A stretch of DNA of 64,000 nt, taken from Acidimicrobiaceae bacterium. GTDB lineage: Bacteria > Actinomycetota > Acidimicrobiia > Acidimicrobiales > Poriferisodalaceae. The position numbers and the translations under genes are program-made. A model generated the notes under the pieces. The model saw nothing but the letters and a program-made list of their open reading frames with translations, searched no databases and had not been told where the DNA came from. Each line of letters starts with the position of its first letter. Position 1 is the first letter of the stretch. Below, one piece after another: positions 1 to 7,655 of this stretch. The stretch spans positions 1 to 64,000 of the forward strand of contig JAPOPC010000055.1 in the NCBI GenBank assembly GCA_026713105.1, read 5' to 3'.

Positions 1-395
1 CCGCACGAACACCGAAACCGGGACCAGCGACACCCCCACGACGCTGCCGCCTGCAGCCCCAACACCCCGAAACGACAAATCAGGCCAACCGGAATGCCCA
101 AAACACGACTCGCGGCATTCTCATGAATAATCAGGGCTAGCTCGCGTCCGTGATTGCTCAAGGTTCCTGACAGCTGCCTCATCGATCCCATGGTCGCCAG
201 GACATCTTCATCGGAGAACGCAGCTATGTCTTCCGTCAAGTCGTCAAGACAGTAGGGGTACGGCAAGAAATCTTGTGCGATGACAACTAGGAACACCGCT
301 TCGTCTGGTGTGACCTCGCCGTCTGCCAACGAGATCGAAACCAGAAGGCGCCGGATGGCCTCGTCAGTTGTCGAATGAGCGGAAGCCTGAGTCAA
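1..395 (-). CDS. Partial hypothetical protein, possibly TerB-like helical domain
   Basis: An open minus-strand frame runs off the left edge of the window. From a TTG at 395 it reads about 130 residues with GC-rich third positions. Near the start is a stretch with LADGEVTPDEAVFL, which resembles the acidic helix-loop-helix pattern of tellurite-resistance TerB-type domains (family resemblance by eye only). The frame stays open upstream of the TTG, so the true start may be a GTG further right. The last residues before the edge (rich in W, C and R) look less protein-like, so a frame change near position 40 is possible. A short plus-strand frame at 368-556 overlaps its start. Function unknown. Confidence 0.4.
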   Translation of the reverse strand, partial: MTQASAHSTTDEAIRRLLVSISLADGEVTPDEAVFLVVIAQDFLPYPYCLDDLTEDIAAFSDEDVLATMGSMRQLSGTLSNHGRELALIIHENAASRVLGIPVGLICRFGVLGLQAAASWGCRWSRFRCSC

Positions 396-862
396 GCGCG
401 GACTTGAGTCTTGCAGCGGGCGTCCCGCAACACCTGCAGAATTCGTCGGCGCCGACACCGGACGCGGAGTCGTCAGTACCCCCTGGCTATATGTGGAACC
501 ACAAGACCGGCACTCGATATAGGAACCCAGCTCGTCCAGAGGGATCAGTGGGATGAAGAACAGAGTGAACCATCTTCGCACCGAGACATTCGAGTACCAA
601 CCCTCGGCACCGCACCGAGGGCAATGGAAAGAGCCGCTTGAGACGACGCGAGCGCGGGACTTCCATCCGAAGATGATCACAATTGCATCCGCTCTGTCTC
701 CAACTCATCGAATTCCTGCCTGCGAAATCCGCGCGGTATCACTCGGGGTTTAGGTACATGGTCAAACGTTCGGGGCGTGCATGTCGAGGCAATTAGGACC
801 CAAGAAACATGAGGAAATCTAATGCACGGCTCTGGCGCGACCGCGCCTGAACGCTGTACGCG
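396..862. other. Sparse region without a convincing gene
   Basis: No frame here has clear coding character or a recognisable product. Two short plus-strand frames, 368-556 (TTG start, 62 aa) and 553-753 (66 aa), overlap by ATGA, but both lack a good ribosome site and neither resembles a family I know. The GC content is lower than in the flanking genes. The hemL stop lies at the right boundary. Confidence 0.4.
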
Positions 863-2146
863 CTACGCGTTCGCGGTTGTGGCGGCGTCGGCGATGGAAG
901 CGACGGCATCGTCGATGATGTCGGGTGTGTGTGCGAGGCCCACGAAGATCGCCTCGTAGGCACCAGGGGCGAACGCCACGCCGCGTGCGAGCAACTCGGC
1001 GTGGAGTCGCGCGTAGGCCTGCTCGTCGGTGGTACGGGCATCGTCGTAGTCGACCGGCAACCAGCCCGGTTCGGGCCCGGCGCCGCAGTACAAGCCGACG
1101 AGCGTGCCGACCTGGCAGACGGCAGCATCGAAGCCAGCGCCAGCCAGCGCGTCGCGCGCGCCGTCGGCGAACCGGCTGGCCCGCGCTTCCAGTTCTGCAT
1201 AGGCCGCCGCGGTGAGCCGTTCGAGTGCCGTCAGTCCTGCTGCGGTCGCCATTGGGTTCCCCGAAAGCGTGCCGGCTTGGTACACGGGACCGGTCGGGGC
1301 GAGCGTCTGCATGATCTCGGCGCGGGCACCGAGGGCGCCGATGGGCAGGCCGCCGCCGATGACCTTGCCAAAGCACGAGATGTCGGGCGTCACGCCGAAT
1401 CGCTCGGCGGCGCCGCCGCGGCCCAGGCGGAAGCCGGTGATGACCTCATCGAAGATCAGCAGTGCGCCCGCTTCGTCGCAGGCGTTCCGCAGGCCATCCA
1501 GGAATCCGGGCACGGGCGGCACCAGACCCATGTTCGCTGCCACCGGCTCGACCACGACCGCCGCGGTCTGCTCGTCGAGCGCGGGCACGACGTTGTAGGG
1601 CGCAACCACCGTGTCGGCCACTGCGCTCGGCGGGACTCCGGCTGAGCCCGACAACCCGAGCGTGGCAACGCCGCTGCCGCCGGCGGCCAGCAGCGAATCG
1701 GCGTGACCGTGGTAGCAGCCGGCGAACTTCACGATGCGCGGGCGGCCGGTGAAGCCCCGTGCGAGGCGAACCGCGGTCATGGTGGCCTCGGTTCCGCTGC
1801 TGGTCAGCCGCACCTGCTCGACGCCAGGCGCCGCGTCGGCGATGAGCTCCGCGAGCAGCACCTCTCGCTGCGTCGGCGCGCCGTACGAGGTGCCGTCCGC
1901 AGCAGCCTTCGCCACTGCCTCAGTGACGGCCGGGTGGGCGTGACCCAGGATGATCGCCCCGTAGGACTGCACGAAGTCGAGGTACCGGCGACCCTCGACA
2001 TCGAAGACGTACGGCCCTTCGGCCCGTGCAACGAAATACGGTGCGCCGCCGACCGAGCCGAAAGCCCGCACCGGCGAATTGACACCTCCCGGAATCACCC
2101 GCTGGGCAGCTTCGAACAGGTCGGCATTCGTCGGCGGCTCGGTCAC
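863..2146 (-). CDS. hemL: Glutamate-1-semialdehyde 2,1-aminomutase
   Basis: Converts glutamate-1-semialdehyde to 5-aminolevulinate, the last step of the C5 route to tetrapyrroles, using PLP in the cytosol. The 427-residue protein has the family N-terminus with VIPGGVNSPVRAFG, the aminotransferase class-III motif IFDEVITGFR (residues 231-240) and the PLP lysine in CFGKVIGGGLPIG (Lys261). The longer open frame to 2287 was rejected: GTG at 2146 gives the normal family N-terminus and sits 7 nt after a TACGCT -10 box, so the mRNA is probably leaderless. It lies 28 bp after hemD and belongs with hemA and hemC, so the cluster covers both C5 enzymes and two later steps. Confidence 0.97.
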   Translation of the reverse strand: MTEPPTNADLFEAAQRVIPGGVNSPVRAFGSVGGAPYFVARAEGPYVFDVEGRRYLDFVQSYGAIILGHAHPAVTEAVAKAAADGTSYGAPTQREVLLAELIADAAPGVEQVRLTSSGTEATMTAVRLARGFTGRPRIVKFAGCYHGHADSLLAAGGSGVATLGLSGSAGVPPSAVADTVVAPYNVVPALDEQTAAVVVEPVAANMGLVPPVPGFLDGLRNACDEAGALLIFDEVITGFRLGRGGAAERFGVTPDISCFGKVIGGGLPIGALGARAEIMQTLAPTGPVYQAGTLSGNPMATAAGLTALERLTAAAYAELEARASRFADGARDALAGAGFDAAVCQVGTLVGLYCGAGPEPGWLPVDYDDARTTDEQAYARLHAELLARGVAFAPGAYEAIFVGLAHTPDIIDDAVASIADAATTANA

Positions 2147-2153
2147 GGCTCGC

Positions 2154-2159
2154 AGCGTA
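2154..2159 (-). promoter_or_regulatory. -10 box for hemL
   Basis: TACGCT read on the minus strand, separated by 7 nt from the hemL GTG start. Spacing implies transcription starts at or next to the start codon, giving a leaderless hemL message independent of hemACD. Confidence 0.6.
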
Positions 2160-2174
2160 GGGGTGCCGATGCGG

Positions 2175-2963
2175 TCAGTCGCTCGCCGGATGGTGTTCCG
2201 CGCGCAGCGCCGTCGCGACTGCTTCGACCAGACCTTCGCTGGAGGGACGGCTGGCGACGGCCGCCACCGGCAGTCCGGCTTCGGCACACGCAGCGGCCGT
2301 GGTGTCGCCGATGCAGACCACCTTGGCGCGGATCTCTCGCTCGCCGATCTGGCTCAGATGGCCCACCACCGCGGACGGTGAGGCGAAGATCACGGCATCC
2401 GCTGCAGCCACGTCGGCAATGAGATGGTCTGACAGCGTGGGCGTGACCGTGCGGTAGGCGCTGACTGCGTCCACGGCCCAGCCGCGCGCTCGCAGGCCGT
2501 CGACGAGTTCGGGGCGGGCTTGCGCAGAGTGCGGCACAAAGCACGCATCGCCCGGTTGCGGATCGCCGAAGGCCTCAGCGAGGCCGACCGCGTCGTTCCG
2601 GTCGGGCACCAGGTTGGCCGGTCGGTCTAGCTCGGCCTCGACGCGGGCTGCGGTGGCAGGACCAACGGCCGCGACGCGGATGCGCGCGAAGCGACGGCGC
2701 ACCCCGCGCCGGTCGGCGCGTGCGAGAGTTGCTGCGACCGCGTTCGGCGAGGTGAACGCAACCCAGCTGAACTGTTCGAGTCGCAGCAGGGCATCGTCGA
2801 GCGGTTGGCCGCCGTCCAGGGGCGGCACCACCGCAATGGCCGGAGCGATCACGGGACGCGCTTGGTGGCTGCGCAGCGCGTCCGCCAGCGGATCGGCCTG
2901 GTGCGACGCCCTCGTGACGACAACCGTGCGGTCGGCGAGTTCGCTGAATTGGCTCTCAGGCAT
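2175..2963 (-). CDS. hemD: Uroporphyrinogen-III synthase
   Basis: Cyclises hydroxymethylbilane with inversion of ring D to give uroporphyrinogen III. The 262-residue length and the bi-lobed pattern fit the family: an N-terminal RTVVVTRA strand, WVAFTSPNAV at residues 68-77 and a late VIFASPSAVVGHL segment, which are the weakly conserved HemD signatures. Sequence conservation in HemD is always low, so placement between hemC and hemL is important support. Its ATG at 2961-2963 overlaps the last 8 bases of hemC, indicating translational coupling. Confidence 0.92.
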   Translation of the reverse strand: MPESQFSELADRTVVVTRASHQADPLADALRSHQARPVIAPAIAVVPPLDGGQPLDDALLRLEQFSWVAFTSPNAVAATLARADRRGVRRRFARIRVAAVGPATAARVEAELDRPANLVPDRNDAVGLAEAFGDPQPGDACFVPHSAQARPELVDGLRARGWAVDAVSAYRTVTPTLSDHLIADVAAADAVIFASPSAVVGHLSQIGEREIRAKVVCIGDTTAAACAEAGLPVAAVASRPSSEGLVEAVATALRAEHHPASD

Positions 2964-3870
2964 CGTCGCCCAGAGCGGACCACATGGCGGCGTCTGTGCC
3001 GGTTCGGGTCATCAGTTCGCGGGCCAAGGCCGCTCCCAGGGAGAGACCGTCGACATCGCTGCCGCTGGTGCGCACGATGGCGCTGCGATCTGGCGTCGCG
3101 AGCAGCGCGGTCATGTGGAGGTGCCCATCGGCGCCGAGAGTGGCGTGAGCGCCAGTCGGCAGGTCACAACCACCGCCGAGCGTCCGCAAAAAGGAACGCT
3201 CGGCATGCACGCAGCGTGTGGTTGCCTGGTCGATGATCGCCCCGACTGCGGCGGCGGCTTGCGCGTCGTCGGTTCGGTGCTCGATCGCGATGGCACCCTG
3301 CCCGACCTGGGGCACGATCTCGTCGGGGCTGAATCGCTGCGCGATCTGCCCAGATTCACCGAGACGCTCCAGCGCTGCCGCTGCCACGATCACCGCGTCG
3401 ATGCCTGGATCGCTGGCTGTGGCAATGCGACGAGCCATGTTCCCGCGCAATCCGGTGAACCCCAGATCGGGACGCAGTGCAGCCAGCTGGCACTGCCGGC
3501 GCTGTGATCCGGTTGCGACAACGCCGCCGTGCCCGATTGCATCGAGCTCCAGACCGACCAACGCATCGCGCACGTCACCTCTCGCCAGGCAGCCTGCCAG
3601 CGTCAAGCCGGGAGTCGGTTCCGAGCGCATGTCTTTCGCGCTGTGCACCGCTGCATCGGCGCGCCCATCGAGTACGGCGGCTTGCACCTCGGTCACAAAC
3701 ACCCCCCTGCCGGACATCTGCGCGATCGGCGTAGACAAGTCGAGGTCTCCGCTTGTGCGCACCGGCACGAGCTCAATGTCACCCGAAGATGATCCGGCTG
3801 CTGCAAGTGCGGTCGCGACGGCGCGCGCCTGCCACGTAGCGAGCGGGCTCGATCGTGTCGCGATCCTCAC
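2956..3870 (-). CDS. hemC: Hydroxymethylbilane synthase (porphobilinogen deaminase)
   Basis: Polymerises four porphobilinogens into hydroxymethylbilane. The 304-residue protein starts with MRIATRSSPLATWQA, has the catalytic-aspartate region AAVHSAKDM (residues 73-81), GLRGNMARRI (140-149) and the dipyrromethane-cofactor cysteine in LGGGCDLP (Cys235). GTG start at 3870 lies 11 bp after the hemA stop; the 3' end overlaps hemD by 8 bp. hemB, which makes the substrate, is not between these genes as it is in many actinobacteria and is absent from the window. Confidence 0.97.
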   Translation of the reverse strand: MRIATRSSPLATWQARAVATALAAAGSSSGDIELVPVRTSGDLDLSTPIAQMSGRGVFVTEVQAAVLDGRADAAVHSAKDMRSEPTPGLTLAGCLARGDVRDALVGLELDAIGHGGVVATGSQRRQCQLAALRPDLGFTGLRGNMARRIATASDPGIDAVIVAAAALERLGESGQIAQRFSPDEIVPQVGQGAIAIEHRTDDAQAAAAVGAIIDQATTRCVHAERSFLRTLGGGCDLPTGAHATLGADGHLHMTALLATPDRSAIVRTSGSDVDGLSLGAALARELMTRTGTDAAMWSALGDDA

Positions 3871-3881
3871 GCGGCCAAGGT

Positions 3882-5141
3882 CTATAAGTCGAAGAGGTCG
3901 CGCACCGAGTCCGCGAGCCGGTCGCCCTTGGCTTTGCCTGCCGCAGTTCGCAGCGCGACGGTGGGCTGATGCAGCAGCTTGTTGACCAGCGCTGCGGTTG
4001 CCCGCTCGAGGGCCTCGCGCGCGTCTTCGTCGAGATCGGGATGCGCCGCCAGAGCGCGCTCAATCTCGGCTCGGCGGACCGCTTCTGCCTGACCGCGGAG
4101 CGATTCGATCAGTGGTGCCATCTCTCGGGCACTGCGATCGGCCGAGAAGCGCTCTGTCTCGTCGACCAGGATCGACTCGACTGCTGCCACTTCGGCTTGC
4201 CGGCGGACGTGTCCGGTATCGGCAAAACGGGACAGGTCGTCCATGTCGAGGAGGGTGACGCCCGCAAGGCGCGCCACGGCAGGGTCGACATCACGGGGTA
4301 CGGCGATGTCGACGATCAGCAACGGGCGGCCCGCACGCCGCTCGATGACTGCTCCCACGCTGGCGTGGTCGACGATCACCGACGTCGCACCTGTGGATGT
4401 CAGCAGCAGATCAACCTCGACCAGGGCGTCCTCCAGGTTCGCGAGCGGCAGTTGATGGCCGCCTACTCGCGCAGCCAGGGCCTCGGCGTGCGAGGGCGTG
4501 CGGTTGGCTACCTGCACGGCTGCGGGGCCGGCCGCCGCGAGGGCAACGATCATGCCCTCGGCCATTTCGCCGGCACCCACGACGAGCACCCGGGAGCCTT
4601 CCAACGTGCCGAGATGGTTCTTGGCCATGCTGACCGCGGCGTGACTGATCGACGCGGTCCCCCGTGAGATGTCCGTCTCGGTGCGTGCACGCTTGCCAGC
4701 GCTGATCCCATGCCGGAACAGCTGGTTGAGCACCGTGCCTGCGGTTCCCTCTGTGCGCGCCGCGTCCCATGCCGTGCGCACCTGACCCAAGATCTCGTGC
4801 TCTCCCAGCACGGCGGAATCCAGGCCGCTCGTCACACGGAACAGGTGACGGGCCGCATCGTCGTCATAGTGGACGTAGAGATGGTCGGACAGCTCGGCGG
4901 GCGCCGCACCCGACAGGGTGCAGAAAAAGTCGCGCACCTCGCCGAAGGCCGCATGGAACCGCTCAGCCACGACGTAGGCCTCGGTGCGGTTACACGTCGA
5001 CACGACGACGGCTTCGCTGACGTTCTCGCACGATGCGAGATCACCGAGCCGTTTCGGCACGTCGGTAGCGGGAACCGTGCAGCGCTCCAATAGCTCAAGC
5101 GGAGCGCTGCGATGGCTCACGCCCATGACAACGATGGACAC
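3882..5141 (-). CDS. hemA: Glutamyl-tRNA reductase
   Basis: Reduces glutamyl-tRNA(Glu) to glutamate-1-semialdehyde with NADPH; HemL uses the product. The chosen GTG at 5141 gives 419 residues starting VSIVVMGVSHRSAPLELLER; the longer open frame to 5195 adds residues not seen in the family. The catalytic cysteine is in VVSTCNRTEAY (Cys50), the nucleotide-binding loop is VVGAGEMAEGM near residue 180, and the C-terminal helix carries the dimerisation region. First gene of hemA-hemC-hemD. A tRNA-Glu, its substrate source, lies 33 kb away at 38084. Confidence 0.97.
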   Translation of the reverse strand: MSIVVMGVSHRSAPLELLERCTVPATDVPKRLGDLASCENVSEAVVVSTCNRTEAYVVAERFHAAFGEVRDFFCTLSGAAPAELSDHLYVHYDDDAARHLFRVTSGLDSAVLGEHEILGQVRTAWDAARTEGTAGTVLNQLFRHGISAGKRARTETDISRGTASISHAAVSMAKNHLGTLEGSRVLVVGAGEMAEGMIVALAAAGPAAVQVANRTPSHAEALAARVGGHQLPLANLEDALVEVDLLLTSTGATSVIVDHASVGAVIERRAGRPLLIVDIAVPRDVDPAVARLAGVTLLDMDDLSRFADTGHVRRQAEVAAVESILVDETERFSADRSAREMAPLIESLRGQAEAVRRAEIERALAAHPDLDEDAREALERATAALVNKLLHQPTVALRTAAGKAKGDRLADSVRDLFDL

Positions 5142-5249
5142 GAGGACTACCCAGGGTTCGGAAATGCGACCCGCACAGTCTCGCCGGTCCGGCACCCCGT
5201 TTCCACGCGCTTGACCCAGGTTTGCGCCACGAGTGTGACTCCGGGGCGC

Positions 5250-5339
5250 TCAATTGAAGAAGAACAGCAGCCTGAGGGTGGCCGCGAGCAAGATGAGTGC
5301 GACGAGCGCGGCCAGTACGAGCGCAGTTCGAGGTCTCAT
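5250..5339 (-). CDS. Putative 29-residue single-pass membrane peptide
   Basis: A short frame between the SAM hydrolase and hemA encodes a basic N-terminus (MRPRTA) followed by one hydrophobic segment (LVLAALVALILLAATL) and a tail of RLLFFFN. It starts 9 bp after the SAM-hydrolase stop. No strong Shine-Dalgarno sequence is visible. Composition is what a small membrane peptide would look like, but a frame this short can arise by chance; function unknown. Confidence 0.3.
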   Translation of the reverse strand: MRPRTALVLAALVALILLAATLRLLFFFN

Positions 5340-5348
5340 GTCACCGTC

Positions 5349-6173
5349 TCATGTTGAGGGGCGCAGGCGGATCTCCGTGCCTGCGGCAAAGCCCAGGTGC
5401 GCCGCGCTCCCGCCGGCCACCGACAGCTCAAGCAGACCGAATGGATCATCGGACAGCGCGAGGCTGACCGCGCCGGCTGCGCCCGCGGGCGCCACCTGGA
5501 CCGACTGCGCGTTCGCTTCGGCCGGGTGTGAACCGGTTGCGATGGCTGTCCACTCCGCGACCAGGAGATCGCCGAGCGGTGCCACCGTCTCGCGGTCGAC
5601 GTTGAGCTGAACCGTGCCCCAGCGCGTGACCGACAGCACTTCGGCAGTCACGGAACCGTCGTCTTCGACGCGCGGAACCGCAACCAGGGAAGGCAGCAGC
5701 AGCGTCGATTCAATGGGCGAACCCAGCGCCTCGATCGGCTCACCGGCCGCGAGGCGACCGGCCGCAGGTGCGAGCACGTCACGCGCCGGGTGAAGCACCG
5801 ATGGTGGGTCACCGCAGCCGGGAACATCGATGCGGACTGCCATGTCTGCGCCGCCGACTGCCGCTGTTGCCGCCGCCAGCACGCCGCTGTCTGGGCCCAC
5901 CAAGATCGACTGGCCGCCGCCGACCGAGACAGCGATGGCGGGCCTGTCCAATCGGCGACCCAATGACGCCAGCACCACCCCAGGCGCGAGGTGCGGCACG
6001 CTGCGCACCAACGTCAGCGCCGCGGTGCGCGAATCGCCCGGATCGATCTCGTGGCACAGGTCGATCACGGCGGCGTGGGGAGCGGCCTGGCGCACGATCG
6101 AATGGATGACACCCACCGATTCGTCTGCGGTACCGAGATCACTTAGGAGGGTGACGGTGTCGAAGCCCGTCAT
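5349..6173 (-). CDS. SAM hydrolase / SAM hydroxide adenosyltransferase (DUF62 family)
   Basis: Family members hydrolyse S-adenosylmethionine to adenosine and methionine. The 274-residue protein begins MTGFDTVTLLSDLGTADES; LLSDLG is the N-terminal catalytic-aspartate motif (usually LTDFG) and DLCHEIDPGD at about residues 37-46 matches the family DITHxI region. The later LNVDRETVAPLGDLL fits the C-terminal barrel with its N-D sugar-binding residues. ATG at 6173 was preferred to the open frame up to 6275. It follows proC by 31 bp on the same strand and may clear SAM or be housekeeping; the substrate is assigned by family only. Confidence 0.85.
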   Translation of the reverse strand: MTGFDTVTLLSDLGTADESVGVIHSIVRQAAPHAAVIDLCHEIDPGDSRTAALTLVRSVPHLAPGVVLASLGRRLDRPAIAVSVGGGQSILVGPDSGVLAAATAAVGGADMAVRIDVPGCGDPPSVLHPARDVLAPAAGRLAAGEPIEALGSPIESTLLLPSLVAVPRVEDDGSVTAEVLSVTRWGTVQLNVDRETVAPLGDLLVAEWTAIATGSHPAEANAQSVQVAPAGAAGAVSLALSDDPFGLLELSVAGGSAAHLGFAAGTEIRLRPST

Positions 6174-6204
6174 CGTTGTTCGCCCGCCCTCGTCCCGATT
6201 CTGA

Positions 6205-6996
6205 TCACGCTGCGCCGAGTTCGGCGGATCGGCGGGTAGCGGCTTCGATAGCCGCAGCGAATGCAGCGCGCACACCGTGACGTTCCAGCTCGCGAAGCCC
6301 GGCTGCGGTGGTGCCGCCGGGCGATGTCACATCGGCTCGCAGATCGGCAGGCGAACGCCCTTCGGCCAGCAATGTCGCTGAGCCGAGCAAGGTCTGGATG
6401 GCCAGTTCGGTAGCCACGGGACGGCTCAGACCCATGAGGACGCCCGCTTCGATCATCGCCTCGGCCACGAGGAAGACATACGCCGGACCCGATCCTGACA
6501 AACCAGTCACAGCGTCCATCAGGTGCTCAGAAACGCGCGCGACCTTGCCGACCGACCCGAGGATCTCGCTGGCCCAGTCGAGGTCGGCATCGGAGGCGTG
6601 CTCGTTCGCGCAGATGGCCGCCGCCCCTTCCGACACCAGCGCGGGCGTGTTGGGCATGGCGCGCACGATGGGAGTGCCGCTGCGGGCCGCGCCGCCCAGC
6701 GTTGCGAGCGTCACACCTGCGGCAATGGAGAGGATGCGGTCGGTGCCGGCCGCGGTGACAGCAGACGCAACAGTCGGGATCACGTCGGGCTTGGTCGCCA
6801 GGATGGCACCCGCCGAGGCCGCGATTTCGTCCGTGACGGCGACGCCATAGCGGTCTGCCAGCTCATCGCGGCGGGCGGGAATCGGCTCTGAGACGCAGAT
6901 GCTCTGGGCATTGCGGCCCGCGGCGAGCAATCCGCCCAGCAGCGCTTCGCCCATCTTGCCGCCGCCGACGATCAGCAGATCGATCCTCTCAGCCAT
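6205..6996 (-). CDS. proC: Pyrroline-5-carboxylate reductase
   Basis: NAD(P)H-dependent last step of proline synthesis. The 263-residue protein starts MAERIDLLIVGGGKMGEALL with the Rossmann GxGxMGxA pattern (GGGKMGEA), and carries the C-terminal signature region with GLSGSGPAYVF (about residues 159-169) and VTSPGGTTAAGL (about 226-237), both diagnostic. ATG at 6996 is used rather than the longer frame to 7053. A perfect 14-bp inverted repeat lies 48 bp upstream of the start. ProC also lies close to hem genes and mshA in mycobacteria. Confidence 0.96.
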   Translation of the reverse strand: MAERIDLLIVGGGKMGEALLGGLLAAGRNAQSICVSEPIPARRDELADRYGVAVTDEIAASAGAILATKPDVIPTVASAVTAAGTDRILSIAAGVTLATLGGAARSGTPIVRAMPNTPALVSEGAAAICANEHASDADLDWASEILGSVGKVARVSEHLMDAVTGLSGSGPAYVFLVAEAMIEAGVLMGLSRPVATELAIQTLLGSATLLAEGRSPADLRADVTSPGGTTAAGLRELERHGVRAAFAAAIEAATRRSAELGAA

Positions 6997-7043
6997 GCGG
7001 TCACGGTACCGGACGGCATCGGGACCCCTGCTGAGCAGGCGGT

Positions 7044-7107
7044 GCCGGGGCACTCGCAGTCAGTGAGTGGAGCACTTCCCTGCATGCCTGCTGGCGAGTG
7101 CCCCGGC
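7044..7107. repeat. 14-bp perfect inverted repeat between YbjN gene and proC
   Basis: GCCGGGGCACTCGC at 7044-7057 is the exact reverse complement of 7094-7107, separated by 36 bp. The structure lies in the 163-bp gap between the YbjN-like gene and proC. It lacks a T-run, so it is either a hairpin that slows or stops transcription or an unlisted palindromic element. Confidence 0.6.
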
Positions 7108-7159
7108 GAACGCCAAATCAATCAGAAAACTATGAAAGACATCAAATGGTTTTCGGGAT

Positions 7160-7636
7160 CTACTTCTGGAAGCCCAGCCGGACGAGCGTCGTGAAGTCAC
7201 GCTCGATGTACGCCCAAAGCGACCCGACAATCCGGTCCATCTCGTCCTCGTCGACGCAGTGGGTAGGCAGTTCTCCCGTCACATACAGCGCATCCTCGGG
7301 ACCGACGCCGTACTGGGCACCCACCAGCGAGTAGTTGCGTCGCAGAACGAAATCGGCGACCTGATCTGCTCGAAGCTGCGGGGCCGGAAGAACGTAGGAC
7401 TCATAGGCCAGCGTGCGTTGGCGCAGCGTCAACCAGATGGCGATGACATCGCGGGATTCCCCTGCAAGACGCACGTACCAGCGGCGCGGCACCTCGGAGT
7501 CTCGGGTCACGTCCAGCAGCATCGGTCGTTCATCGGGAGCGCCTTGAGACTGTGAGCGAGCCCATTCGGCCAGCCAGTCGTCCATGCGGGCCTCGAGCTG
7601 ATCGAGCTCGGCGGCGGTTGCCGGGCGACGAGTCAT
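7160..7636 (-). CDS. YbjN-domain protein
   Basis: Starting at ATG 7636 the protein has 158 residues. It has the YbjN-like arrangement: an N-terminal helix, a segment RRWYVRLAGESRDVIAIWLTL (residues 51-71) forming the first strands, the strand/loop YESYVLPAPQ, and LRRNYSLVGAQYGVG with DALYVTGELP typical of the fold. YbjN proteins resemble secretion chaperones but have no proven activity here. It lies 19 bp after mshA on the same strand; in mycobacteria (Rv0486-Rv0487) the same pair is adjacent, so an accessory role in mycothiol metabolism is possible but unproved. Confidence 0.8.
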   Translation of the reverse strand: MTRRPATAAELDQLEARMDDWLAEWARSQSQGAPDERPMLLDVTRDSEVPRRWYVRLAGESRDVIAIWLTLRQRTLAYESYVLPAPQLRADQVADFVLRRNYSLVGAQYGVGPEDALYVTGELPTHCVDEDEMDRIVGSLWAYIERDFTTLVRLGFQK

Positions 7637-7655
7637 GGTGCTGCCGACCCAAGAT

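Noticed and set aside
2147-2287. Longer N-terminus for hemL to 2287
   Set aside because: These codons cross the TACGCT -10 box and the extra residues do not match the family.
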